Shown piece by piece: positions 34,610 through 43,336 of a stretch of 64,000 bases of DNA. Origin of the DNA: an uncultured Collinsella sp. GTDB taxonomy: Bacteria; Actinomycetota; Coriobacteriia; Coriobacteriales; Coriobacteriaceae. The stretch is taken from assembly GCA_900542155.1 (NCBI GenBank), contig UQMD01000004.1, positions 1 to 64,000 on the forward strand, written 5' to 3'. Below the pieces are notes generated by a model. It made no database searches. It had not been told where the DNA came from and saw nothing but the letters and a program-made list of their open reading frames with translations. The position numbers and the translations under genes are program-made. Position 1 is the stretch's first letter. Each line of letters starts with the position of its first letter.

Positions 34610-35536
34610 ATGCCCATTCGCATCCCCGACGCCCTCCCTGCCGCCGCGCAGCTCGAGAGCGAGAACATCTTTGTCATGACCGAGTACCGCGCGCTGCACC
34701 AGGACATCCGTCCGCTGCGCGTGCTCATCCTCAACCTCATGCCCACCAAGATCGCCACCGAGACGCAGATCATGCGCAAGCTCTCCAACACGCCGCTGCA
34801 GGTGGAGGTGGACCTGCTGCGCACCAAAACGCACGAGGCCACGCACGTAAGCGCCGGCCACCTGGAGACGTTTTACCGCACGTTCGACGACATCCGCGAC
34901 ATCCACTACGACGGCCTGATCATCACGGGCGCGCCGGTGGAGCAGATGCCGTTCGAGGAGGTCGACTACTGGCCCGAGCTCTGCCAGATCATGGATTGGT
35001 CCACCACGCACGTGCACTCTACGCTGCACATTTGTTGGGGCGCGCAGGCCGGTCTGTACCATCATTACGGTATCCAGAAGTACGACCTGCCGGCAAAGGC
35101 GAGCGGCGTGTTCGAGCATTATCTGGTGAAGCCGCAAAGCCCGCTGGTCCGCGGCTTTGACGACCGTTTCTATGCCGTGCACTCGCGCAACACCGATGTG
35201 CGCCGCGAGGACGTGGAGGCCGAGCCGCAGCTTGAGGTCGTGGCCGTGTCCGACGAGGTGGGCCTGTACATCGTCAAGTCGACCGACAGCCGTCGCTTCT
35301 TTGTCTTTGGCCATCCCGAGTACGATACCGACACGTTGCGCCTGGAGTACGAGCGCGACGTGAAGCGCGGGCTCAACCCTCAGGTGCCGGCGCATTACTT
35401 CCCGGGCGACGATCCCGCCGCCGAGCCGCGCAACGTCTGGCGCAGCCAGGCTCAGCTGTTCTACACCAACTGGCTCAACTACTACGTCTACCAGACCACG
35501 CCCTACGACCTGGCCCGCGCCGGCGAGGAGCACTAG
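34610..35536 (+). CDS. metAA: Homoserine O-acetyltransferase (MetA/MetAA family)
   Basis: First committed step of methionine synthesis from homoserine (308 aa, usual length). Catalytic Cys142 lies in LHICWGAQAG, with the family's His and Glu further on (FGHPEYDTDTL). Residue 111 is Glu (GAPVEQMPFEEVDYW); in characterised MetA proteins Glu111 goes with acetyl-CoA and Gly111 with succinyl-CoA, so acetyl transfer is the better call although the family is often annotated as succinyltransferase. Start ATG follows AAGGAG. Single gene. Confidence 0.93.
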   Translation: MPIRIPDALPAAAQLESENIFVMTEYRALHQDIRPLRVLILNLMPTKIATETQIMRKLSNTPLQVEVDLLRTKTHEATHVSAGHLETFYRTFDDIRDIHYDGLIITGAPVEQMPFEEVDYWPELCQIMDWSTTHVHSTLHICWGAQAGLYHHYGIQKYDLPAKASGVFEHYLVKPQSPLVRGFDDRFYAVHSRNTDVRREDVEAEPQLEVVAVSDEVGLYIVKSTDSRRFFVFGHPEYDTDTLRLEYERDVKRGLNPQVPAHYFPGDDPAAEPRNVWRSQAQLFYTNWLNYYVYQTTPYDLARAGEEH

Positions 35537-35578
35537 ACTGCGATGGTACTGCTGTAGCCGTGGTTGATGTGGCGGCGA

Positions 35579-36175
35579 TTAGGCGCTGATGATGTTGGGC
35601 AGCGGCAGGTCGTGGGCATCGGTGGGGACGTGGTTGATGCGTTGTTCGTCAAAGGCGATGCCGATGATTTGGCATGCGGGTGAGAGCATGGGCAGGTAGC
35701 GGTCGTAGCAACCGCCGCCGTAGCCCAGGCGCGCGCCGGTTTGATCGAAGGCCACGAGCGGCACAACAATCATGTCGAGTGCTTCGGCAGGCACGATGGG
35801 GAAGCGGTCGCTGTCGATGTCCGTGGCCGCGAAGGCCCGCGCGGGGTGGGCGATAAACGGAGCCGCGAACGCATCGTCGGCGGCAACTGCTCGCATGCAC
35901 ATGCGCTGGCCACAAGCTGCGGCATCAATTGCCGAGAGCATGCACGGATAGGCCACGCGCCAGCCGCTCGCGGCGACCGCAGCGGCAAACGCGGCAGGGT
36001 CTGCCTCGGAACCCATCGCGGCATAGACGGCAACGGTGTGCGGCGCCGCGGCATCCAGACGATCCAACAGCTCAACAAGCCGCGCACAGATAGTGGCGGA
36101 CTTCGCCGCCCGCACATCCAAATCAATCGCATCGCGCCGAGCAATCACCGCCCGCCGCAACTCAGCCTTATCCAT
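35579..36175 (-). CDS. 5-formyltetrahydrofolate cyclo-ligase family protein
   Basis: Converts 5-formyl-THF to 5,10-methenyl-THF with ATP (198 aa). MDKAELRRAVIARRDAI is the typical start, and LGYGGGCYDRYL is the nucleotide/folate-binding signature. The minus-strand start at 36175 has GGGAG-type sequence before it; nine extra in-frame codons upstream are unlikely. Ala-rich central part. Convergent with metA with a 42-base gap. Confidence 0.92.
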   Translation of the reverse strand: MDKAELRRAVIARRDAIDLDVRAAKSATICARLVELLDRLDAAAPHTVAVYAAMGSEADPAAFAAAVAASGWRVAYPCMLSAIDAAACGQRMCMRAVAADDAFAAPFIAHPARAFAATDIDSDRFPIVPAEALDMIVVPLVAFDQTGARLGYGGGCYDRYLPMLSPACQIIGIAFDEQRINHVPTDAHDLPLPNIISA

Positions 36176-36198
36176 CCCAGCTCCCTCTCCCAAACCTA

Positions 36199-36238
36199 CC
36201 AAAAAGGGACAGGTTTATTTTGGCAGGTTTTATCTGGG
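36199..36238 (-). repeat. 40-bp dispersed repeat, copy 2
   Basis: Reverse-complement match (one mismatch) to 25904-25943. It starts 24 bases upstream of the cyclo-ligase start codon. Confidence 0.8.
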
Positions 36239-36247
36239 CAAATGTCG

Positions 36248-36292
36248 AAACCACCACGAGGGTGCAGTTCACTGCCTCCTTCGTGGTGGTTT
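36248..36292 (-). terminator. Probable terminator of hicAB
   Basis: aaaccaccacgag and ttcgtggtggttt can pair (one mismatch) after the hicB stop on the minus strand; no long T-run. Confidence 0.5.
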
Positions 36293-36309
36293 GTGCCTAT
36301 GCGATAACG

Positions 36310-36639
36310 CTACAACGCTGCGGCGATTGCTTCGGTCACAAACTTATTGAGTGACTCGCCCTTCTTTGCCGCTGCCAGCGCCGCCTGTTTGTGGAGCTCA
36401 GAGCCCGTTCTTACGTTGAACGAGCCCTTAAAAGCCCGCTCGGGCTCTTTGCCCTTCTCGGCGCAAAACTCAAGGTAATCGTCGACGGCGTCGTGGAAGC
36501 ATTGCTCCACTTCTTCAGCCGTGGAGCCTTCAAATACGATTGCGTCTCTAATGCCGGCGACCATACCTGTTAGTACACGCTGCTCGGCATCGAACTCGAC
36601 TGGGGCGAAATAGCCCTTGTATGCCAAAACGTTACTCAT
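36310..36639 (-). CDS. hicB: HicB-family antitoxin
   Basis: 109 aa. The N-terminal half is the partly degraded RNase-H-like HicB fold (YKGYFAPVEFDAEQRVLTGMVAGI, then EGSTAEEVEQCFHDAVDDYLEFC); the C-terminal half (FNVRTGSELHKQAALAAAKKGESLNKFVTEAI) is a ribbon-helix-helix DNA-binding segment, so it both neutralises HicA and represses the operon. Start at 36639 has GGAGG; it overlaps hicA by eight bases. Confidence 0.92.
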   Translation of the reverse strand: MSNVLAYKGYFAPVEFDAEQRVLTGMVAGIRDAIVFEGSTAEEVEQCFHDAVDDYLEFCAEKGKEPERAFKGSFNVRTGSELHKQAALAAAKKGESLNKFVTEAIAAAL

Positions 36640-36895
36640 GACTGCCTCCGACATCCTGCAGAAATCGAACGATGTTTCGAATGGTCCCCGCTGTCAATTC
36701 GTCAGATGGATGAGGCGCGTGCATCACGAACATCCTGCCATCTGAGGGCCTGTAGAAGCGAACGCGCGATCCGGAAGTCTTGCCTTTGCTGTCCATTTCA
36801 AAGCCATATGAGACCATGACTTTTAAAAAATCGGCATACCGATACGTCGAAGGGCAGCTAAACAGTTGGGCGATGAGTTTATCGGCTCGAGTCAT
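36632..36895 (-). CDS. hicA: HicA-family mRNA interferase toxin
   Basis: 87 aa, first gene of the hicAB pair. dsRBD-like fold with GSRVRFYRPSDGRMFVMHAPHPSDELTAGTIRNIV. In many HicA toxins the catalytic His sits in GSH-H; here that position is Arg (GSRVRF), a variant seen in a recognised HicA subgroup with the later HPHP-type motif. Cleaves mRNA when HicB is lost. Start ATG at 36895; AAATTGCA-type AT-rich promoter region precedes it. Confidence 0.88.
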   Translation of the reverse strand: MTRADKLIAQLFSCPSTYRYADFLKVMVSYGFEMDSKGKTSGSRVRFYRPSDGRMFVMHAPHPSDELTAGTIRNIVRFLQDVGGSHE

Positions 36896-37063
36896 CCCGC
36901 CTCACATTCTGCAACTATATTCTAGTTGCAATTTAAGTCCGATGCAAACACTCATAATATAGAACATGTGTACGTATAGAACAAGTGTTCGAATCACCAC
37001 TGAGAAAGGGGACAGGCACCTTTGTGGTGGTCTGTGCTGTGGAGTGGGCGTCTGCGGCAGTTC

Positions 37064-37201
37064 GTCTCGATCTGTAACATCTAGGCGGCAATACTGGACC
37101 CAGTTGTTACAGATTGAGACAAAGAGCTGGTGCCGTTCGGGAACGTCTCGATTTGTAACAACTGGGTCCAGTATTGCCGCCTAGATGTTACAGATTTAGA
37201 C
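37064..37201. repeat. Nested inverted repeat, about 57-base arms
   Basis: Arms 37064-37120 and 37145-37201 are near-perfect reverse complements (few mismatches near their ends). Each arm is itself bounded by an inverted pair (gtctcgatctgtaac / gttacagattgagac), so hairpins can form at two scales. The word ctaggcggcaatactggacc lies inside. The rest of 36896-37293 holds no gene. Confidence 0.88.
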
Positions 37202-37293
37202 AAACTGGTGGGACGGGGTGAGCTGCCCCGCCCAAGCAGAGGCAAAAGAAAAGGTAGATTTTCAGGCATGTCCCAAAAATCTACCTTTGTGCG

Positions 37294-40200
37294 TTAGCCC
37301 AGCAGGTCGACTACGTTGAAGTCGGCGTTGCTCTTGGCGATGACTTCGCGGCCGCCAAAGACGCAGGTGGGCGACTCGGCTGCGATGCGCGTCACGTCGG
37401 CGCCGAGCGAGCGCAGCTCACCGGGCGTGGCGGCAAGCATCTGGGCGCGGCGCTCCTCGCGTGCATGCGGATCGAGTCCGGCCAGGTAGGTCGTGTTGCG
37501 GCGTTTGGTGAGCGCGTACGGCTTCACGGGCGCGTCCATGCCGCTCACGCAGCTCACGATAAAGCCCTCAAAGGCGGCCTCGTCGGGCTCAAAGCGGCCA
37601 AGCCATGCGCCTGCACGCTCCACGCGCTCAATCGAAGGGTCGATCGCCGGGTCGCGGTAGGTGTAGAACGCCGTCTGGCGCTCGCCGGCTGCGCGGAATC
37701 CGCAGCCGTATGCACCGCCCTTCACGCGAATCTCGTTCCACAGGTAATCGTAGGAGAGCGCGTTGGCAGCCACGGCCCAAGCGCCTGTCACGTCAATGCC
37801 CAGGCGACGCGGATCGCACGCACGCGCGGCAAAGCAGATGTCGCTGGGGATCACGAAAGCCTCGTGGCGGTCGCACGGTGCCGGCACCGCGAGCGCGTCG
37901 CGGCCGGCACCGTCGCCCGCGCCCAGCCCCAGGTCGCCCGCGGCGGCCCAGTACGCGTCAAAGTCCTCATCGCTGCCGGTAAAGCTCGCCATGCAGCCAT
38001 TGGCCACAAAGATGCGGCCTGCCAGCTCGGCAAGCTTGGTACGCAGCCCGTCCACGCGCTCGTCAAAGTGCTCGAGCAGATCGCGCAGGAACAGGTAGAA
38101 ATCCACGCCCGAAAGCTGCTCACGCACCACGGCCGAAGGCGAGCTGTAGCTCATCGCGCGACCGAGTGCCGCCGAGTGACCGTTGTTGATAAAGCCCTGC
38201 TCAAGCCCAATGCGAATCTGCGTGAGCACGTCGCGCACGCGGTCGGCATCGGCATCGAGCAAAAGCGTGCTCGACCACACCTCGCGCGGCAGGCTCGCCA
38301 GCGCATCGATCTTCTCGGACAGGGCTCCGGCGCTCACCAGCAGATAGGGGCGCACGCCGTCCACGTCGGGCTGCGTCATGACCTCGGTCGTAAAGCTCAA
38401 AAAGCCCAGCTTGCCGGCGAGCAGGTTGTCGAGCTCCTCAGCCGAATGCTCGCGCGTGGGCAGCTGCTTGAGCAGGCGGCAGAGCAGCGTCACGTAGGGC
38501 AGGTCCTCAAATGCGACGCAGCTCAGGTCGAAGTACTGCATGACGTAGGCCAGGCGGTTGGTGGGAATGCCGTGGCGCAGACAGGGGATGGGCGCGGTCG
38601 TGTCCACAACGAGCGGCGGCTCGGGGCGCGCCTCGCCAATGTCGGACACGCGCAGGCGCGGCAACGTGGCCTTGGCCTCGGGCGTGTCCTCGGCCTCCTG
38701 CGCGGCACGCAGCGTGGCTGCGCGCTCGACCACATCGGCAAGCTCGGCATCGGTCATGGCGTCACGCTTGGCTGCCAGCTCGGCGGCCTCGGCACCCTCT
38801 GCGCCCTCGGCGGCGTCCACCGGCACCAGCTCAACCAGTGCCATGTGGTCGTTCTCCAGCACGAGCTCGCGCAGCAGGTCCTCAAAATAGCTGCCGTCCA
38901 GCTCGCCGCGCAGCTCCTCGTACACCGGGCCATACTTGAGCGCCAGCGTCGCGGCGTCGTCATCGTAGAGCCAGGTGCTCAGCGCGTCGCACGCAATGGC
39001 CACGCCGTCGGCGATACCGTAGTCGCGCTGGCGCAGGTCGTATTCGTTGCTGCTGATGATGGCCTCCAGGCGCTCGCGCGGAACGCCGTGCTCGCACAGG
39101 TCGCGGCAGGCGTCCTGGAACACGCGGCGCAGTTCGCGCGCCACGCCGGGCTGCGCGTTTTGCAGCATGATGAGCTCGTAGGGCTGCAGACTCTCGGCCG
39201 CAGTGTAGCTCACCACGTTGCCGCCCAGGCCGGCGGCCAGAATGGCCTTCTTAACCGGCGCCTCGTTGGAGCCCAGCAGCGCCTCGAACAGGATGTCCGC
39301 CGCGATCGTGCGCTTGCGGTCGAGCGCGCTGCCCAGCACCAGGCCCAGGCCCACCAGGGCGTTCTCGGGCGTGGTGGCCATCTCGACGCGCTTATACTCG
39401 CAGGTCACGGGCGTCTGCACGTCCAGCGGATTGGGTGCCAGCGTGGACGGGTCCTCGCCGGCGGCAACGGCAGCGTCCATGCGGCGGCTCGCAGCGCTCG
39501 GCTGCGACAGATAACGCTCGTCCAAAAACGCCAGCGCGCGGTCCACATCTAGGTCGCCGTAGAGCGTTATATAAGAGTTGGAAGGATTGTAGTGGCGCGC
39601 GTGCGTATCCAGGAACTGCTCGTAGGTGAGCGCGGGAATCGCGCGCGGGTCGCCGCCGCTCTCGTGCGCATAGGCGGTGTCGGGATAGAGCGCGGCGTTG
39701 ACGGCGTCGTCCAGCACGCTCATGGGGTCGGACAGCGCGCCCTTCATCTCGTTGAACACCACGCCGTTATAGCGCAGCGTGCCCTCGCGCAGGCTCGCGG
39801 AGCTGTCGCCGCCCTCGCCCTCGACGCCCTCCGGCAGGTCCAGCTCGTAGTGCCAGCCCTCTTGCTCAAAAATGGTCGGCTTGGTATAGATGGCCGGGTT
39901 GAACACCGCGTCCAGGTACACGTCCATCAGGTTGTACAGGTCCTGCTCGTTGGTGGTGGCAACGGGGTAGATGGTCTTGTCGGGGTAGGTCATGGCGTTG
40001 AGGAACGTCTGCATGGAGCTCTTGATCAGATCGACAAACGGCTCCTTGACGGGAAACTTGGCCGATCCGCACAGCACCGAGTGCTCAAGAATATGGAACA
40101 CGCCGGTGGAATCGGCCGGCGGCGTCTTAAAGCCAATGGCAAAGGCCTTGTTCTCGTCGTCGCATGCTAGGTACAGCAGGCGAGCGCCCGAGGCAGTGTG

Positions 40201-40332
40201 GCGCAGCACGTAGGCGTCCGAGTCAAGCTCGGGAACGGTCTCGCAGCGCTCGACGGCAAAGCCGTGGCAGGTGGCGCCGGGCACCAGCAGCGCGGCAGCA
40301 GCGGCGCGCGGGTCGGTTGAGGTGGTGGACAT
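37294..40332 (-). CDS. M16C-family zinc metalloprotease (presequence-protease-like)
   Basis: 1012 aa, an insulinase-family clam-shell peptidase. The inverted zinc motif HILEH is at 80-84 (FHILEHSVLCGS), with the third ligand Glu expected about 75 residues on (NEMKGA region). Two M16 halves joined by a linker match the PreP/M16C length. It degrades short unstructured peptides in the cytosol or at the surface; no signal peptide is visible. Start at 40332 has AAAGGAG. Alone on its strand. Confidence 0.94.
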   Translation of the reverse strand: MSTTSTDPRAAAAALLVPGATCHGFAVERCETVPELDSDAYVLRHTASGARLLYLACDDENKAFAIGFKTPPADSTGVFHILEHSVLCGSAKFPVKEPFVDLIKSSMQTFLNAMTYPDKTIYPVATTNEQDLYNLMDVYLDAVFNPAIYTKPTIFEQEGWHYELDLPEGVEGEGGDSSASLREGTLRYNGVVFNEMKGALSDPMSVLDDAVNAALYPDTAYAHESGGDPRAIPALTYEQFLDTHARHYNPSNSYITLYGDLDVDRALAFLDERYLSQPSAASRRMDAAVAAGEDPSTLAPNPLDVQTPVTCEYKRVEMATTPENALVGLGLVLGSALDRKRTIAADILFEALLGSNEAPVKKAILAAGLGGNVVSYTAAESLQPYELIMLQNAQPGVARELRRVFQDACRDLCEHGVPRERLEAIISSNEYDLRQRDYGIADGVAIACDALSTWLYDDDAATLALKYGPVYEELRGELDGSYFEDLLRELVLENDHMALVELVPVDAAEGAEGAEAAELAAKRDAMTDAELADVVERAATLRAAQEAEDTPEAKATLPRLRVSDIGEARPEPPLVVDTTAPIPCLRHGIPTNRLAYVMQYFDLSCVAFEDLPYVTLLCRLLKQLPTREHSAEELDNLLAGKLGFLSFTTEVMTQPDVDGVRPYLLVSAGALSEKIDALASLPREVWSSTLLLDADADRVRDVLTQIRIGLEQGFINNGHSAALGRAMSYSSPSAVVREQLSGVDFYLFLRDLLEHFDERVDGLRTKLAELAGRIFVANGCMASFTGSDEDFDAYWAAAGDLGLGAGDGAGRDALAVPAPCDRHEAFVIPSDICFAARACDPRRLGIDVTGAWAVAANALSYDYLWNEIRVKGGAYGCGFRAAGERQTAFYTYRDPAIDPSIERVERAGAWLGRFEPDEAAFEGFIVSCVSGMDAPVKPYALTKRRNTTYLAGLDPHAREERRAQMLAATPGELRSLGADVTRIAAESPTCVFGGREVIAKSNADFNVVDLLG

Positions 40333-40576
40333 ATGCAGTCTCCTTTGACGCCCCAGCGGGGGCGAATCGAGTCGAATCCTCGAGAGTATACCCATATGGG
40401 GCCGCGGCTCTGCGGCAAACTGAAGACGATGCCAGCGGATTGGACAACGGCCCCCTGCGCCTCACATCCCACCATTTCGTGCGCTGCACATAGAAACCCA
40501 CAGCAAAGCAGGTACAATAGCCCAATGCGCATCGCGCACGACGATGATATCGGCGCCCGCGACTGGGGGAGACAAC

Positions 40577-41242
40577 ATGGCAGAGCAACAGATAACGCCG
40601 GGGACCAAGCTTCAGGTGGCATTCGACGTGCCCATGGGCCAAAAAACCGACTTCAACATGCTCGCCACGTACAAAGAGAACCTGGACGACGCGTACTTTC
40701 TTATGAGCGCGCCCATGCTCGCCGGCAAGCCGCTCATCATGGACGAAAATCAAAAGCTGCTGCTGCAATACAAAGTGGGCGAGGAGACGTTCGTGCTCGC
40801 CGGCTACCCCGAGTCGGTCGAGAAAAAAGGCATCCGCACCTACTGGAAAATGCGCAAAGTCGCCGAGCAGCGCACCTTTGTCAAGCGCCGCGACGAGCGT
40901 TTTAAGGTCGCCATGCGCCTGACCTACCAGCGCGACAACGCGCCGACCCCCGAGCCCGAGGACGCCATGACCATCGACGTCTCGGCCGGCGGCCTGGCCG
41001 TCTACCTCAACGATTATCCCGACGTGGGCGAGGCCCTGTCCGTGCAAATGCCCACGGTCCGCCTGCAGGGCGAGCGTCACGAGCTGCCCGAGCAGCTGGG
41101 CATCGTGTGCTGGGTGCGCCGCGCGCCCAAGGGCAGCCTGTACCGCAACGTCTGCGGCCTGCAGTTCCGCTACGCCGACGAGATGGAGCGCGAGCTCGTC
41201 AAAGAATACGTCGGCTGCATCCGCACTAAATATAAGATCTGA
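40577..41242 (+). CDS. PilZ-domain protein, YcgR-like c-di-GMP effector
   Basis: 221 aa. An N-terminal YcgR-like beta domain (about 8-95) precedes a PilZ domain with RRDER (104-108) and DVSAGG (134-139), together the R-x3-R ... (D/N)-x-S-x-x-G c-di-GMP binding motif. No flagellar genes are visible; it stands six bases before the anchored TasA-like gene, so it probably links c-di-GMP level to the surface proteins encoded downstream. Start ATG 40577 has GGGGGAGA upstream. Confidence 0.88.
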   Translation: MAEQQITPGTKLQVAFDVPMGQKTDFNMLATYKENLDDAYFLMSAPMLAGKPLIMDENQKLLLQYKVGEETFVLAGYPESVEKKGIRTYWKMRKVAEQRTFVKRRDERFKVAMRLTYQRDNAPTPEPEDAMTIDVSAGGLAVYLNDYPDVGEALSVQMPTVRLQGERHELPEQLGIVCWVRRAPKGSLYRNVCGLQFRYADEMERELVKEYVGCIRTKYKI

Positions 41243-41247
41243 TCGCC

Positions 41248-42375
41248 ATGGCTCTGTTCAAGCGTAACGAAAACAAAGATAAAGCTGCCGAGGATTTGGC
41301 TGAGGGCATGGCCGAGGGCATGACTGAGGATTTGACCGAGAGTCAGCCCGAGGACACCCCCAGCACCGACCCCACCTCCCGCAAGCGCTTCGGCAAGTCC
41401 AAACCCAAGCGCAAGCCCAAACCCAAGCGCGACCTCCGCGGCGTAGTGCGCATCGAGGAGCTGGAGCAGGCGCTGGCCGACCAAGACCTCGACGACATCG
41501 ACCCCGACGCGGTCGTATCTATGTATATGCCCAAGCGCCGCATGGAGCGCATCGGCACGGCGTTGCTGCGCATGGACAAGCTGCAAAAGGCCCTCGTGGT
41601 GCTGGCACTTGCCTTTGGCGTGCTGTTTGCCCTGTCGTTTATGCAGGAAAACATGGGTAACTTCACCATCAACCTCAACCGCCTGGAGCTGTTCCGCCGC
41701 GGCGTGGCAATTGCCGACAACGGCGACTTTAACAACGCCACCGCACGCTTGGCGGCCGACGCCGTGGACAACGGCACCAATATCGCTGCCGACGACCTGC
41801 CCGACAACTTGGACGACGTCGACGGCAGCCACAACGGCAAAAACTACGTGGCGTACACCTTCTATATCCGCAACGCCGGCAAGACCGATCTGGGCTACAG
41901 CGCCAAGCTCAAGGTGGTCAGCGCCAGCAAGGGCGTGGAGAAGGCGGCGCGCGTGCGGGTGTATCGCAACGGCGAGCCCACCACCTACGCGGCCGCCGCG
42001 GCCGACGGCAATCCCGAGCCCAACACCGAGCCGTTTGCGTCCAAAGACGTGGTGACGACCATTAGCCACGCAAACTTCCGCGTGGGCGATGTGGACAAGT
42101 ACACCGTGGTCATTTGGCTGGACGGCGACGACCCGGAGTGCGTGGACAAGATTATCGGCGGCGCGGTGGAGTTTGGCTTTGACTTTGATTCGTCCGAGAC
42201 CGACGACTCGAGCCTGTTCATTAAGTTCGTGCAGGATATTGCCGACACCCTGACCGGCAACGACCCCATTAGCGCGAGCGGCAACGAGGCGCCCGATTAC
42301 TACAAGGAGCACAACGTGACGTGGAGTAACCGCCGCAACCAAAAGAACTCGCCCGTGAAAGACGGGGATAAGTAG
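41248..42375 (+). CDS. Membrane-anchored TasA-like protein with cytosolic basic tail
   Basis: 375 aa. Residues 1-112 are cytosolic: an acidic start, then a Lys/Arg/Pro stretch (RKRFGKSKPKRKPKPKRD, 45-62) that may touch nucleic acid or membrane. One transmembrane helix at about 113-132. The external part has VAYTFYIRNAGKTDLGYSAKL and ends with VVIWLDGDDPECVDK..., the C-terminal signature shared by the secreted proteins of this locus. Unlike them it lacks the A-T-[YF]-A-W-F cleavage motif, so it probably stays anchored and may be the base of a fibre. Ribosome site overlaps the PilZ stop. Confidence 0.7.
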   Translation: MALFKRNENKDKAAEDLAEGMAEGMTEDLTESQPEDTPSTDPTSRKRFGKSKPKRKPKPKRDLRGVVRIEELEQALADQDLDDIDPDAVVSMYMPKRRMERIGTALLRMDKLQKALVVLALAFGVLFALSFMQENMGNFTINLNRLELFRRGVAIADNGDFNNATARLAADAVDNGTNIAADDLPDNLDDVDGSHNGKNYVAYTFYIRNAGKTDLGYSAKLKVVSASKGVEKAARVRVYRNGEPTTYAAAAADGNPEPNTEPFASKDVVTTISHANFRVGDVDKYTVVIWLDGDDPECVDKIIGGAVEFGFDFDSSETDDSSLFIKFVQDIADTLTGNDPISASGNEAPDYYKEHNVTWSNRRNQKNSPVKDGDK

Positions 42376-42382
42376 AACGAAC

Positions 42383-42422
42383 AAGCGCCGGGCCGGGATT
42401 GATGTTCCGGCCCGGCGCTTTT
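42383..42422. terminator. Bidirectional terminator
   Basis: AAGCGCCGGGCCGG / CCGGCCCGGCGCTT stem with T-run on both strands between convergent genes. Confidence 0.93.
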
Positions 42423-42423
42423 G

Positions 42424-42936
42424 CTATGCCGAGGTGTTGTCTTTAGAGGTAGCGTCGTTGCCAGTGGCGGTATCCAGCAAGAACAGTCGTAGCGCGAGCT
42501 TGATCGCGTAGCCCGGCTTGACCTGCGCCGCGTCTCCCATGCGTTCGTCCAAGTCACTACAGTAGGCGTAGAGGTCGCGGATGAGGTCCGCGCCCGAGAG
42601 GGTGAACATGTAGCCCGCGTCCGAAAGCGCGTTAGGTGCCGTGGGCAGACCCGCAGCCGCACAAAAGCTCGCGAGGTCGGGGTCCATGACGGCCTCGTAG
42701 TCAATCGCGTGTCCGCCGTCCTGGACGGCCTGCTCCTGCTCGCGGGTGTACGACAATGCCGTCGCCAGCACAAAGCTGGGCGTGGGCGCATTGACGTCGT
42801 CGGTGGTGGCGACGAGCTTGCCGGCCGCTTGCGTGACCAGCCAAGCGACTTCGCGCTGACAACGAACGGCCTTACGCGTCACCGGCTTGATCGATCCAGC
42901 AGAAACGCTTCCCTTTGGTTGATTGGCGGCAGCCAT
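42424..42936 (-). CDS. Hypothetical cytosolic protein
   Basis: 170 aa, no recognised domain. N-terminus Lys/Arg-rich (KPVTRKAVRCQREVAWLV), then a helical body rich in Ala and Asp. No membrane segment or signal. Start ATG at 42936 has GGGAGGG upstream, and it ends in a shared bidirectional terminator, both of which support expression. It lies inside the TasA-like locus but on the opposite strand, so its link to that locus is unclear. Confidence 0.6.
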   Translation of the reverse strand: MAAANQPKGSVSAGSIKPVTRKAVRCQREVAWLVTQAAGKLVATTDDVNAPTPSFVLATALSYTREQEQAVQDGGHAIDYEAVMDPDLASFCAAAGLPTAPNALSDAGYMFTLSGADLIRDLYAYCSDLDERMGDAAQVKPGYAIKLALRLFLLDTATGNDATSKDNTSA

Positions 42937-43336
42937 GGAGCCCTCCCAACAAATAGCCCGTTTAGCACGCGAAAACTACACGTTCTGCACCAGTATAGCG
43001 AGTGGGGAGAGGCTCGGGCGAAGCTCGGTGGAGGGCGTGTGCATGCGTTGGTGCGGCGCTGCGGTGACAAGTCTTAAGAGGGACTTATGACTGCACGGGA
43101 GGGTGCGACCAAATAAGGTGAATAGTGTTCACATAGCCACACGCATAACTCGAGGTGGACCCATAAATCTGTCGGAATGTAAGCTCCCGAAAACTCATAA
43201 GGAAATCGTAAGAATTATGGTATTCTCGATTCCATATCTAAAGGATGGGCAAGCAACATCCAACACGAAAGCGCGGGCTCCCCTTCCGGGCTTCTCGAGC
43301 GTCATCTGGGATGAATGGGGAAAGAAAGGGGTCCGT

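Noticed and set aside
37064..37201. CRISPR array
   Set aside because: Only inverted arms with no regular direct repeats, no spacers and no cas genes in the window.
37465..39552. 695-codon open frame on the plus strand
   Set aside because: Antisense to the M16C protease gene, with a shadow-like composition and no ribosome site.
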